The notes under the pieces were generated by a model. That model was not told the DNA's origin and did not search any database. It saw nothing but the letters and a program-made list of their open reading frames with translations. This document shows, in pieces, positions 17,988-27,330 of a DNA stretch of 64,000 bases. Position numbers and translations under genes: made by a program. Source of the DNA: an uncultured Flavobacteriaceae bacterium (GTDB lineage Bacteria; Bacteroidota; Bacteroidia; Flavobacteriales; Flavobacteriaceae); assembly GCA_947497245.1 (NCBI GenBank), contig CANMFO010000004.1, positions 183,759 to 247,758 of the forward strand. The letters run 5' to 3'. Position 1 is the first letter of the stretch; every line of letters begins with the position of its first letter.

Positions 17988-19525
17988 TATGCCGTTTTTA
18001 TCTTTTTACCGTCCCCTGTGATCTTGTTGATCAGATATTCGCCTCCCAACAGCTCCGAACAGGTAAGCACACCGCTGATGGTCACTCCCAAAATACCGTG
18101 CATGTTTAGGTTCTGGCCGGTAAAAAGGAGGTTGGGAATCCGGGTCCGGGGAGATATGAAGGATTTCAAGGGGTTGGCGACATCCTTAACCGATCCGTAC
18201 ATCGATCCCCTGTGACAACCTATATAATCACGATATGAAAGAGGTGTCGAGGTATGGATGGACTGGATGCATTCTCGAATGTTGGGGAATTTTTTTTCGA
18301 TTTCTTTTATAAAAACCTCGGTTTTGATGCTTTTGAATTCCTCGTAGGTCTCGCCCCTGTCATTTTTGTGTGCCACTGTATTGAAGGTCTCGGCCCAGGG
18401 TTCAACCTCCTCGAAACGCATATAGCTGATGGCCGTCAGTTGGTCGGTCCATTCATCTTGATCTTTGCGCACTCCCATGGAGACCATATAGGTTTCCGGC
18501 CAACTTTCCATGGTGTATTTATGGCCGTTCCATACCGCGTTGTAATCTTTGAAATGGTAATAATTTTTGTTGAGGTACTTAAAGGATCGCGGCTTCAGGA
18601 CCATATGGATGCTAAAGGCCGAAATGGTATTCTCTATATCTCCTATGCGGTTGCAGTACGATTTTCTAAAGTGGGTCTCCCCGACCAGTTTTACAGTGGT
18701 TTTGGGCTCGATATTGGAAATAAAGACGTCGCCCCTTACCACATTCCCCTTCCCGGTACGAACCGAAACAACTTTTTTGTCCTCCACATCAAAACGTACC
18801 ACCTCTTGGTGGTTATAGGCCTCGCCACCGTGTTCCTTTAATTTGCGGACAAGCATTTTAGTGATTTGGCTCCCCCCGTTGGCACAACGGTAGGCACTTT
18901 CGATATAGGAGTTCACGGAGAGGGCGTGCACGTACAACGGGCTCTTGTCCTCATCTCCGGCATATAGCAGATTCGAACCGGCCAGTACGGCCTTCAGTTT
19001 TTCGTTCCGCGTTAGGGAGTCGATATATTTTTTCACCGGAAATTCGAACATATTGGAATTCTCATAGTACGGCTTCCCCAGTTTTAAATTGTACAATGGA
19101 AATTTTTCGCAGGTTTCCCTCAACTTGGCGGTATAGGCCCTTATGGCAGGCGCCTCATCCGGAAATTGGCCGATCAAACTGTTCTCAAAATTTTCATAGC
19201 CCTGTGCATGGGGATACTCCGTTTCGTCGCCATCAAAAGTAATGATGTCGAATCCATCCTTATCGAGCTGCTTTAAATCCAGGCCATCCAAAATATCCAG
19301 ATAATCAAAGTACCGATATAGGTTTTGGCCTTCGGAGAGTCCGCCCAGATAATGTACGCCGGTATCAAAAATGGTTTTTTCGCGCACAAAGGTCTGCAGG
19401 TTGCCCCCGTACTGGTTGTTCTTTTCCAAAACACAGACCGATCTCCCTTCACGTGCCAGGATATTGGCAGCTACCAGGCCGCCCATACCACTCCCCACGA
19501 TTACCACATCATAGTGCTCCTTCAT
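17987..19525 (-). CDS. phytoene-dehydrogenase-like FAD oxidoreductase
   Basis: The N-terminus has the FAD-binding DVVIVGSGMGGLVAA loop (residues 6-20). The C-terminus has LLFTGQNLNMHGILGVTISG, typical of carotenoid desaturases and all-trans-retinol 13,14-reductase-like enzymes. At 512 residues it is full length. In flexirubin clusters this enzyme is a standard member and may reduce or desaturate the polyene or form the aromatic ring of the resorcinol. The exact reaction is not shown here. It overlaps the MMPL fusion gene by 17 bases. Confidence 0.88.
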   Translation of the reverse strand: MKEHYDVVIVGSGMGGLVAANILAREGRSVCVLEKNNQYGGNLQTFVREKTIFDTGVHYLGGLSEGQNLYRYFDYLDILDGLDLKQLDKDGFDIITFDGDETEYPHAQGYENFENSLIGQFPDEAPAIRAYTAKLRETCEKFPLYNLKLGKPYYENSNMFEFPVKKYIDSLTRNEKLKAVLAGSNLLYAGDEDKSPLYVHALSVNSYIESAYRCANGGSQITKMLVRKLKEHGGEAYNHQEVVRFDVEDKKVVSVRTGKGNVVRGDVFISNIEPKTTVKLVGETHFRKSYCNRIGDIENTISAFSIHMVLKPRSFKYLNKNYYHFKDYNAVWNGHKYTMESWPETYMVSMGVRKDQDEWTDQLTAISYMRFEEVEPWAETFNTVAHKNDRGETYEEFKSIKTEVFIKEIEKKFPNIRECIQSIHTSTPLSYRDYIGCHRGSMYGSVKDVANPLKSFISPRTRIPNLLFTGQNLNMHGILGVTISGVLTCSELLGGEYLINKITGDGKKIKTA

Positions 19526-22500
19526 CGTTTTTTACCGTTTTCTTTAAGACCATAAAGTTATCATTTTGTTCGATAGTGGCGAAACCCTTGTCCCCGATAC
19601 CCGTTCCCGAAAATCTTTGGGCTTCCTTCAGCAAAATGAACATTTCCGTTTCCGTCATTTTTTCCTTGTCCATGGAAGCGGGATCGACCGACTCCAAATC
19701 CCAAATCACTACGGTTGATCTATTTTGCCATGCCTCTTCCAACGAATCCACGACTGTTATTTTACTGTATTGATGGATGAGGAAGTTGTTTTTGAGGAGG
19801 TTCCTTGCCTCTGGATCTTCAAGATATACCGTGATCTTCCTATCGATCGAGTCCAAGGCCAGTAGCAGGTCCAATTGCCCATGGTCCTGGGAAATATGGG
19901 CAATGGTACCGTCTTTTCCGACCAACTCCATGATGGAGCGGTAGCTTTTTTGTTGTGCCTCCAGGTCTTTTTTGATTTGTCGATACACCGCATCGCCTTT
20001 GTAGCGAAAGTGTTCCAAAATGGATCTTTGCCAGTAGCGCTCCGTTTCTACCTGGTCTCGAAAACGGCGGAATTCCTGTCTGAAGTGGCGCCCTATTTTT
20101 TTGGCGCGCTCTCGATAGCCACTCCCAAAACTGTGGTCATCGGTCTTTATTCTTGGTAAAACTTCAATAGTGATACTACCATCCCGGATAATAAAGCTTC
20201 CCTTGGGCAAGACCTCCGAATTGCCGTGGATGAGCACGGGAAGTATGTCCAGGTCAAACTGCTCCGCCAAATAAAAGGCCCCTCGGTGAAAACGACGGAT
20301 CTTGTTGCTGGTCGAACGGGTGCCTTCGGGAAAGGCAACCAGGTTGAACCCTTGTTCCACTTTTTTCTTCAAGTAGGTCTCCCCCTGCTCGATACCTCCC
20401 GACACGGGGTAGGCACCTGCCAGTTTCGCCCCGTTTCCAAATACGGGGGACCCGTATACCCAATCGTTTACCAAGAAGACCATCTTGGGGTGCAGCATGC
20501 CAATGGACAGGATATCCAAAAAGGAAGTATGGTTGGCGATGATCATTGCGGGTCTTTCAAAGGTTTCACCAAGCGGATTGTCAATTTTCTTGGATACGAA
20601 GGGGTTCGTGTACAGGACGGAACGCATCAAGCTGGAAACCATTTTATGGAAACCCGTATTTGGTTTTTCCCTGCTTTGTGGGAACCATTTGAGAACCATC
20701 CAAGCGTAGGTCGAGAGGACGAACCCACCACCACCAAAATAACCGAAAGACAGTACGGAATGGATCAGATATCGCAATGAAATGGGCCTTTTTGTACGAT
20801 TTCCTATGAACAACCGGAACAATAGGGGCTGGAGGGTAAATGCCACCAGGGCCGCAGATAGGATACCGATCAAGGACACTGCCGAAATGGTGTACAACAC
20901 CGGATGTTTGGCAAAGATCAGCACCCCTACGCCGGCCATGGTGGTGATCACGGACAATACTATGGAAGTCTTATGGGTAGGAAGCGTTTTCTCCCCACTG
21001 CGGTATTCGGTCAATAGGCCATTGGTGATAAAAATACTGTAGTCCACGCCGAGACCAAAAATAAAGCTACAGATTATGATATTGAAAATATTAAATTCCA
21101 TATGGAAGAGCCCCATGACCCCGACGGTGAGAAACCATGTTAAAAAAATGGGTATACTGGTGACCAAGGTCAGGGATAGGCTTCTGTAGAACAGGAACAG
21201 TATCAACAATACCACGATCAACGAGTACCTTATGAGGCTGTTGAAATCGTTTTTTAGATTGCCCAGAAAGGTTTCGTTTACCTGCTGGCGGTCAATGAGC
21301 AAGGTATTGGGGTCGTTGGAGAAGCTTTCCCGTACCGCGGGGACATTTGGGCCATCGACCTTGATCAGGGAGGTAATGGTAGTGCCGTTTTCATCTTCGA
21401 CGATGTAATCGTCGACGGCCAATGATTTTACGGCCCCGAAATCCTCCATGCTTATTGGACCAAATTCATTCTCCAATAGGGAATAGAAGCGGTCGAAGGC
21501 GTTTTCCTTAAAGCCGAAACTGGAACTGCCCCTTATAAGATTTTCCCTTACTTGAACTTTTTTTTCAGCTTGCCAGAAGCGGTTCCATTGTTCAATTTTC
21601 TGGTTTTGGACCTTTTTGGAATGTACCAGGGCCCCAACGGAACTATAGCTGATCACCGCTCCCTTTTCCCGCAACCGTTCCAGTTTTTGGTGGAGTGCAT
21701 CGTTCTGGAGCAAAACACCCTCCCGATCGGCACCATAGGTCGAAAGGTAAATCGATTTTGAACCGATGTCCGTTGATTTTTCCAGACGTTGTCTGGCCTT
21801 GAAAAGGGTTTCGGACTCATAGTTGAGTTTGGTAATGTCTTTGTTGAAAATGACCGTGTGATAGGTAAATACACTGACGGCCCCGACGGCCAATACCGCA
21901 AAAATGGCCACCTTGTTGCGGTGAAGCTTATAGGCCGCCACCCGGTCCAGTACCGTAGTCTTTTCTTTCTTTACGGTGTGGTATACCTGTGGAATGAACA
22001 ATAGGGCAAAAACCGAGGCCCCCATGACACTGACCGCGGCAAATATTCCCAGATCCTGCAGGGCCTGGGACTCCAGGAACAACAGACATAAAAAGGCCGA
22101 AGCAGTGGTGAGGCTGCTCATTAGAATCGATGGCGCCACCTCTTTGTACAGACTGGGAAGGCTTTTTCCATTTCGTATATGTGTCAGGATATGCAGGGCA
22201 TAATCCAAAGTGACTCCGAGCAATACCGACCCAATGCCCAGTGAAATGGCCGAAATTTTAGTACGGATCAAACAGAGAAAGGCCACCGACAAGAGAACCC
22301 CAAAAACGGTTGGGGAAAATAGGATCAGGGGCAGGGTCAATTTGCGGTAGAAAAAGATCAGCAACAGGGCCAGCAAGGTCATCGCGATACTTACGGTAAA
22401 CCGGATGTCCTGTCGAATCTGTTTGGCATTTGCCACGGCCACCAAAGCTGCCCCGTAATACTCGCATTGTGCCTTCCGGCTGTATTTGGTGTTCAATTTT

Positions 22501-23210
22501 TCCCGCAGCGCATAGAGATCGTCCGAAAAGGAGATGTTTTGGTCCGTTCCGTTCGATCCATATGTAGGGGTCAGAAAAAGCAAGATATGCGACTCGTCCC
22601 GGCTCAGGAGAAAACCGTTCTTTAGTTTGAAGCCATCGGCTATGCCCAATTGTTGCATTTTTTTGAGGGCAATGAGTGAAAGCCCCAAGGGGTCCTTAAC
22701 GATGTTCCGTTTGGCAACAATGCCCGAAGGTGAGATAAGGACACGATAGTTTTCCCCCATGATCTTGGCAATGCTGTCCGGGGATAGCCTCCGATCGATC
22801 TGTTCGTAATCCGGGGCATCAAGGAAAAGAGGAAGGTTGTTGTAGATGAGGTCCAAGGTTTTTGGTATCGTCCCATCGTCGACCCTGCCCTGGATATTCT
22901 TGATGAATTCCGCATTGTTCGTTTGGACACTGTCCAGGAACTCCATGGCGTATTGGGTAAGATCATCGACGCTACCTTGCGGTTCCTTTAGGATATTGAC
23001 CACGATCTTATCGGTGAAGGTGATGGATCTCAGTACTTTCTGAATGCGTTGGGCATCTCTGTTCGATGGGATCAAGGAGGTGATGTCATCTTCGAAGCGA
23101 ATTTGTCGCACGGCCCCCAATAGGCCAACGACGATCAACAAAAGCCCTACCAAGCTCCACCAACGTTTTTTGGTGATCCACTGGTGCGCCCTAAAGAATG
23201 CCTTACCCAT
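19509..23210 (-). CDS. MMPL/RND transporter - lysophospholipid acyltransferase - methyltransferase-like fusion
   Basis: The 1233-residue protein is a three-part fusion seen in flexirubin clusters. Residues 1-800 form an MMPL/RND exporter with two six-helix bundles and paired GVTLDYALH (332-340) and GVDYSIF (721-727) proton-relay motifs. Residues 815-1060 form a PlsC-type acyltransferase with NHTSFLD (His894, Asp899) and FPEGTRS (960-966). Residues 1065-1233 occupy the place of a class I methyltransferase, but the glycine-rich SAM loop is replaced by IAHISQDHGQ. It probably exports or positions the pigment at the membrane and may acylate it. Confidence 0.92.
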   Translation of the reverse strand: MGKAFFRAHQWITKKRWWSLVGLLLIVVGLLGAVRQIRFEDDITSLIPSNRDAQRIQKVLRSITFTDKIVVNILKEPQGSVDDLTQYAMEFLDSVQTNNAEFIKNIQGRVDDGTIPKTLDLIYNNLPLFLDAPDYEQIDRRLSPDSIAKIMGENYRVLISPSGIVAKRNIVKDPLGLSLIALKKMQQLGIADGFKLKNGFLLSRDESHILLFLTPTYGSNGTDQNISFSDDLYALREKLNTKYSRKAQCEYYGAALVAVANAKQIRQDIRFTVSIAMTLLALLLIFFYRKLTLPLILFSPTVFGVLLSVAFLCLIRTKISAISLGIGSVLLGVTLDYALHILTHIRNGKSLPSLYKEVAPSILMSSLTTASAFLCLLFLESQALQDLGIFAAVSVMGASVFALLFIPQVYHTVKKEKTTVLDRVAAYKLHRNKVAIFAVLAVGAVSVFTYHTVIFNKDITKLNYESETLFKARQRLEKSTDIGSKSIYLSTYGADREGVLLQNDALHQKLERLREKGAVISYSSVGALVHSKKVQNQKIEQWNRFWQAEKKVQVRENLIRGSSSFGFKENAFDRFYSLLENEFGPISMEDFGAVKSLAVDDYIVEDENGTTITSLIKVDGPNVPAVRESFSNDPNTLLIDRQQVNETFLGNLKNDFNSLIRYSLIVVLLILFLFYRSLSLTLVTSIPIFLTWFLTVGVMGLFHMEFNIFNIIICSFIFGLGVDYSIFITNGLLTEYRSGEKTLPTHKTSIVLSVITTMAGVGVLIFAKHPVLYTISAVSLIGILSAALVAFTLQPLLFRLFIGNRTKRPISLRYLIHSVLSFGYFGGGGFVLSTYAWMVLKWFPQSREKPNTGFHKMVSSLMRSVLYTNPFVSKKIDNPLGETFERPAMIIANHTSFLDILSIGMLHPKMVFLVNDWVYGSPVFGNGAKLAGAYPVSGGIEQGETYLKKKVEQGFNLVAFPEGTRSTSNKIRRFHRGAFYLAEQFDLDILPVLIHGNSEVLPKGSFIIRDGSITIEVLPRIKTDDHSFGSGYRERAKKIGRHFRQEFRRFRDQVETERYWQRSILEHFRYKGDAVYRQIKKDLEAQQKSYRSIMELVGKDGTIAHISQDHGQLDLLLALDSIDRKITVYLEDPEARNLLKNNFLIHQYSKITVVDSLEEAWQNRSTVVIWDLESVDPASMDKEKMTETEMFILLKEAQRFSGTGIGDKGFATIEQNDNFMVLKKTVKNDEGAL

Positions 23211-24372
23211 TGTCGACGGTCATTTTTCTTCTTGATAAAACCATAAGGGAAAAATAGCCTACAAAGCCAAAGAGGAGGGACGCCAAAACGGCCAATACAA
23301 AACTCCCAATGACATAGGTCTTCAGATGTTTCAAGACCTGGAAGTTGGCAGCGAAGTTCTCAATCGAAAAACGAAGTTCGTCCCCGGTGACGAGCGCACC
23401 CAATTGTACGCTCAAATAGAGGATAAAAGGAATGAGCGGAGGGATGCTGATGTTCGAAAACGTTAGGGCAATGACCTTATTGAGCTTGAGAAACACCGCT
23501 AAGGCAAAAACGAGCAGCGTTTGAAAGCCCCAAAAGGGGGTAATGCCGATAAATACCCCGAGAGCAATGGACAGTGCTTTCTTTTTTGGGGAATCGTCAT
23601 GTTGGAGCACGTTTTCCCTAAGGAATTTTTGCAACCCTTTTTTTTTCACTTTTCTAAAGAAATCCCTGGGTTTGATGTAGAAGATCGCCTTGATGACCAA
23701 CCAGGTGTTGAGTACGCTGATCCGTGTGAAATCGGGCACGGTTCGAAAATGGGAGACTCTTTCCGCTTCGTCGTAGGATATCCTTACAGGAATGTTTTCG
23801 ACCAAAGTACCGTTCCAGGACGCTTTTACGATCACCTCGATTTCGAATTCGAACCTGGGGGTCAGGAGCTTTAGTTTTTCCAATTCCCTTAACGGGTAGA
23901 GCCTATAGCCACATTGGGTATCCTCCAACCATTTTCCGGTCTCGAACCGGAACCAAAAATTGGAAAATTTGTTTCCAAAACTGCTTTTGCCCGGCACGTC
24001 GGACTGTTCCATGTTCCTTGCTCCTATGAATAGGACATTTTTGGTTTCGGATGCCTGCAGCGCCCGGAGAAATACCGGAATATCCTCGGGAAAATGCTGC
24101 CCGTCCGAGTCAATGGTGATCGCAAAGTCATAGTCCAGCGCCCGGGCCTCTTGAAACCCAATGCGCAGGGCGTTCCCCTTTCCTTTGTTTTTAGGGAGTT
24201 GTATGCTGTGGACTTTGGGGTAGGCACTTAAAATGGCCGACGTGGCATCGGTCGCCCCATCGTTGATTACAATGACGTGCCGTGTGTATTCCAGAATACC
24301 GTCCAAGACTCTTTGCAAGGTGCCCGCGTTGTTGTAGGTGGGCACCAGCACACAGCATTTGAGTTGCTGCAT
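23203..24372 (-). CDS. GT2 glycosyltransferase fused to DUF2062 membrane domain
   Basis: I start at the ATG at 24372 (MQQLKCCVLVPTYNN), which begins directly with the first beta strand; a TTG at 24411 would add 13 residues. The GT2 domain shows VINDGATD, DSDGQH (the metal-binding DxD) and DTQCGYRLYP, as in dolichol-phosphate-mannose-synthase-like enzymes. The last 130 residues are a DUF2062 domain with several membrane helices (ALGVFIGITPFWGFQTLL). This fusion is regular in flexirubin clusters. A sugar on the pigment has not been implied by known structures, so its job is open. Confidence 0.9.
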   Translation of the reverse strand: MQQLKCCVLVPTYNNAGTLQRVLDGILEYTRHVIVINDGATDATSAILSAYPKVHSIQLPKNKGKGNALRIGFQEARALDYDFAITIDSDGQHFPEDIPVFLRALQASETKNVLFIGARNMEQSDVPGKSSFGNKFSNFWFRFETGKWLEDTQCGYRLYPLRELEKLKLLTPRFEFEIEVIVKASWNGTLVENIPVRISYDEAERVSHFRTVPDFTRISVLNTWLVIKAIFYIKPRDFFRKVKKKGLQKFLRENVLQHDDSPKKKALSIALGVFIGITPFWGFQTLLVFALAVFLKLNKVIALTFSNISIPPLIPFILYLSVQLGALVTGDELRFSIENFAANFQVLKHLKTYVIGSFVLAVLASLLFGFVGYFSLMVLSRRKMTVDNG

Positions 24373-24475
24373 GGTTTCATGGGTCGATGTAGTAGCTGTG
24401 GGCACAGGCAATTTTGTTCAAAACGGCAGGATATCGAGCGCGCCTTATTTTGACCAAATATACGGATATCAGTTC

Positions 24476-24964
24476 CTAAAACAATTGCTTTTCGGCCTCG
24501 TTGAAAACTTCGGATTGGGAAACATAGCCCTTGATGAATTTCTTGGCCCCATTATCCGTCATGGATTGGTAGTGGTCCAGAATAAATTGTTTGTCCTCCT
24601 CAATATTTTGCTTGTAACCCACTATTTTGGGCGAATTTTCCTGTACGCTCAGGCGTATATAGCGTATCTCCGTGTTTTTGGGGTCAGCGGCCACGGCAAG
24701 TTCCAATAGCTGCATGCCTTCCTTGAAATAGGTCTTTTTTTGTTTGATCCCCCTGGTATATTTGGCCATCAGTGTGGTCACCGCGCCCTTGTAGGCCACC
24801 AAGATCCTGTCATCGTCCTTTGTCACCGAGGCGAGATGGTCATACAACTGTTTGGCACGATCCCCACTTCGTGAAGCCTCACGATAGTTTTGTCTCACTT
24901 GAGAGATGTCGGGGCCCAAAGATACTGCGTACAGCAGGGCAAGAAAGAAGGTCGCAAATTTCAT
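24476..24964 (-). CDS. periplasmic helical protein of the flexirubin cluster
   Basis: The 162-residue protein has a signal peptide (MKFATFFLALLYAVSLG) and then an all-helical, TPR-like body (KTYFKEGMQLLELAVAADP, EIRYIRLSVQENSP). I do not know a named family; genes of this size and type recur in flexirubin operons. It sits between the hotdog gene (1 base upstream) and the GT2 gene. Confidence 0.75.
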   Translation of the reverse strand: MKFATFFLALLYAVSLGPDISQVRQNYREASRSGDRAKQLYDHLASVTKDDDRILVAYKGAVTTLMAKYTRGIKQKKTYFKEGMQLLELAVAADPKNTEIRYIRLSVQENSPKIVGYKQNIEEDKQFILDHYQSMTDNGAKKFIKGYVSQSEVFNEAEKQLF

Positions 24965-24965
24965 A

Positions 24966-25334
24966 TTATGTCAGGATTTTAAATGTCGCGTTTAGTTTTA
25001 GTGCCAAGGTTTCCCCAAAACTTACACTGTTTTTTACTTTGATGCCAGCCTCAGTTTCGGTAAGGTCGAGAATTACCTGGATGGTATCGTCCTTTTCCGG
25101 ATTGATGATGGCCATAAACTTGACATTCGAAGCTACCGACAAAAAGAGGTTTTTCCCACTGGCCTTTTCGGTAAGCTCCTTGATTATCTGTATCATACAA
25201 ACTCCGGGCATCACGGGGTTTCCTGGAAAATGGCCCTTGAAAACCTCGTGGTTCTTGTTCAACTGGATATCGGCAACAACCTGCAGCCCCTCCTGCTCAA
25301 AACTTAAAATGGAATACAATCCTGTTATCAACAT
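24966..25334 (-). CDS. FabZ-like hotdog protein with Gln in place of catalytic Glu
   Basis: The 122-residue single hotdog domain has GHFPGNPVMPGVCMIQ. The FabZ catalytic His is present, but the residue 14 positions later, Glu in FabZ, is Gln. It therefore resembles 3-hydroxyacyl-ACP dehydratases in fold but lacks half of the usual dyad, as in aryl polyene ApeI-type proteins that act with a partner. The two other hotdog proteins of the operon (35626 and 36082) keep the Glu but lack the His, so pairing is conceivable. Confidence 0.86.
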   Translation of the reverse strand: MLITGLYSILSFEQEGLQVVADIQLNKNHEVFKGHFPGNPVMPGVCMIQIIKELTEKASGKNLFLSVASNVKFMAIINPEKDDTIQVILDLTETEAGIKVKNSVSFGETLALKLNATFKILT

Positions 25335-25357
25335 ATTACCTTGGTATTAGGAAATTT

Positions 25358-25963
25358 TCAAATAGCGTTCAGCACGATGCGCAATGCCATGTTCTTGTGT
25401 ACGATTTCAATGTGCTTTGCAATGTTATCATTAATTCCCGAAAATAGAAACCCTACTTTTTCCTTTCCTTTGCGCACTCTGGTTATCTTGAGCAATTTTC
25501 CCTCCACAAAGGTGTAATAGTGTTTGTTCGACAGTAGATCGACCTGTACCAGGCTTTCGTTCCCGTTTCCATATGTTTTTTCTATGCGGAGTGATTCCTT
25601 GGTCAGGGCCACAAAGTCCCTTTTCAGCACATTGACCAGAATTTTTCGGTTCATTTCCCTTACTATCCGGTTGACCTCGAAGGTCTCCCCGATCAAGGAA
25701 AAATCAAAAAGGGTATTCCCCATTCTGGTAGTGAACACAATGCGGTGGTGTTCCCGTCCCAACTTTTTTACCACCAGGATTCCCCCAAAGGATTTGTCAA
25801 AGGCGGTAACGGTCGCCTTGTAGATATAATCTTTGGCCATATCCGAAAAATACGGGTTCCTTATTTCCTTCTGAACAGGGGCAAGGTCGGAAAAACCATT
25901 TTTTTTTGGATACGGGGCACATCCTACCAGAACAAGGCAAAGGCTAGTGAGCAAAAATCGCAT
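25358..25963 (-). CDS. flexirubin-cluster lipoprotein
   Basis: The 201-residue protein has a signal peptide with lipobox LVGC (Cys15). The mature part is beta-rich (GILVVKKLGREHHRIVFTTRM, TLFDFSLIGETFEVNRI), which recalls LolB-like or DUF3261-type lipoproteins of aryl polyene clusters, though I cannot show the relationship by motif. It overlaps the LolA-like gene by 20 bases, which suggests a joint role in moving a lipid-like product across the periplasm. Confidence 0.75.
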   Translation of the reverse strand: MRFLLTSLCLVLVGCAPYPKKNGFSDLAPVQKEIRNPYFSDMAKDYIYKATVTAFDKSFGGILVVKKLGREHHRIVFTTRMGNTLFDFSLIGETFEVNRIVREMNRKILVNVLKRDFVALTKESLRIEKTYGNGNESLVQVDLLSNKHYYTFVEGKLLKITRVRKGKEKVGFLFSGINDNIAKHIEIVHKNMALRIVLNAI

Positions 25964-26561
25964 CGGACAGGGGTTGGTTTTGACTTCGGTTGCTGAAGAT
26001 GATCTGGGTATAGTCGCCCGAGGGCTCTATCATTTTTAACATATCAACCTCCCCCGCAGTGCCGAACCGTATGTGGAAGGCTTTGATGAATTCTGCGAAC
26101 TGCTCGTCCTTGGGCATGAAATGGACCAGATCATGGCCCTCTAGGGTGTAATAATCAATATCGAACGCCGCCTCGTCGAACATATCACCTCGGATGCTGG
26201 CAGCGATCAAACGGTTCAATTGCATAAAGATCGTACTGCCCCCCAAGTCCATGCTGCTCTTATTGCCGCCATCGTTGATGTAGAGCTTTTGGTTCTTGAA
26301 AAGTACGGAATAGGCGAAGGGCACCGTGTATTCCCACTTGATCTGGTCAGGGGCCTTGAAAGCCAATTTGCCCTTTGATTCGATATCGCTGGACAAAAAA
26401 TCGAGGTGTTTGTATTGTGTAAAATCACTGGTGATGGTCCGGGTCGACCCGGACTGCGCCTTGACCTTGCTGCGCAGCTCGGTGGCCCGGGCCGGGTCCA
26501 TCTTGGTCTGGGCCCCGACACTGGTCGCCATCAGAAAGAACATAAATGCCAATTTACGCAT
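25944..26561 (-). CDS. LolA-like periplasmic lipid carrier protein
   Basis: The 205-residue protein has a signal peptide (cut after VGAQ, residue 18). The body matches LolA: SDFTQYKHLDFLSSDIESKG, then LAFKAPDQIKWEYTVPF and KLYINDGGNKSSMDLGG. LolA proteins carry lipoproteins from inner to outer membrane; cluster-specific copies occur with aryl polyenes and flexirubins, so the cargo may be the pigment or a lipoprotein partner. Confidence 0.88.
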   Translation of the reverse strand: MRKLAFMFFLMATSVGAQTKMDPARATELRSKVKAQSGSTRTITSDFTQYKHLDFLSSDIESKGKLAFKAPDQIKWEYTVPFAYSVLFKNQKLYINDGGNKSSMDLGGSTIFMQLNRLIAASIRGDMFDEAAFDIDYYTLEGHDLVHFMPKDEQFAEFIKAFHIRFGTAGEVDMLKMIEPSGDYTQIIFSNRSQNQPLSDAIFAH

Positions 26562-27330
26562 AGGCCTGTATCTTGAGCAGTTGGTCCACTGGGACCGACC
26601 GCAGCTTTTTCTCCCGCAAAAATAACAATAACTGTTCCAAAAGGCCCACCGTTTTTTCGCTGGTGTCGTGCAATAGGATGATATCGCCCCGGGACACCCT
26701 GGAAGTAATGCGCTTCAACACCACGGCTTTCGATCTCGATGTGGTATCCAGCGAGCGTATGTTCCATCCTATGGAAAACAATCCTAGGTCCCTTACCGCC
26801 TTTTTTATGGTCGGATTCGTCACTCCGAAGGCAGGGCGGTAGAGCTTCATTTCAAGTCCCGAGAGTGCCTGGACGACGGTATTGGTCCGTTTCATCTCGA
26901 AAGTTACCTTGTTCAACCCGAAGAACCCGAACAATTTGGAATGCGAATAGGTATGGTTGCCCACCGTATGGCCTTCGGCGAGGATATCGGTCAGGATATT
27001 GGGGTGTTTTTCCACCTCCTGTCCTATACAGAAGAAAGTGGCCTTTGCATCGTACCGCCTGAGCAAAGCAAGGACTTTTGGGGTGAATTCAGGGTGGGGC
27101 CCATCGTCGAAAGTAATGGAAACCAGCGGTTTTTCAATGGCCCTATTCGCGTGAAGCGAGGGCAGGTGATAGTTCCACCGTATCAGGAAAGACCCACCCA
27201 AAGTGATCAAAAACCATGAAAATGCTAGTGTCAGGTAAAGATAGGGCGGTACCGGCAAAAAAAAGTCTACCCCTATCAAGCCGATCATGGCCAGCAGGGC
27301 AAGGGTACTGATGACCCTGTGCCTCAGCAT
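26554..27330 (-). CDS. polysaccharide deacetylase (NodB-like) family protein
   Basis: I start at ATG 27330 (MLRHRVISTLALL) since the longer frame has no membrane or domain character and lies within the upstream KS-like gene. Two membrane helices (about 8-25 and 30-50) precede a NodB domain with TFDDGPH (Asp75, Asp76) and GNHTYSH (His126, His130), the metal-binding residues of CE4 enzymes. RPAFGVTN and ILLHD complete the site. Its deacetylase substrate in a flexirubin cluster is unknown. Confidence 0.88.
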   Translation of the reverse strand: MLRHRVISTLALLAMIGLIGVDFFLPVPPYLYLTLAFSWFLITLGGSFLIRWNYHLPSLHANRAIEKPLVSITFDDGPHPEFTPKVLALLRRYDAKATFFCIGQEVEKHPNILTDILAEGHTVGNHTYSHSKLFGFFGLNKVTFEMKRTNTVVQALSGLEMKLYRPAFGVTNPTIKKAVRDLGLFSIGWNIRSLDTTSRSKAVVLKRITSRVSRGDIILLHDTSEKTVGLLEQLLLFLREKKLRSVPVDQLLKIQAYA

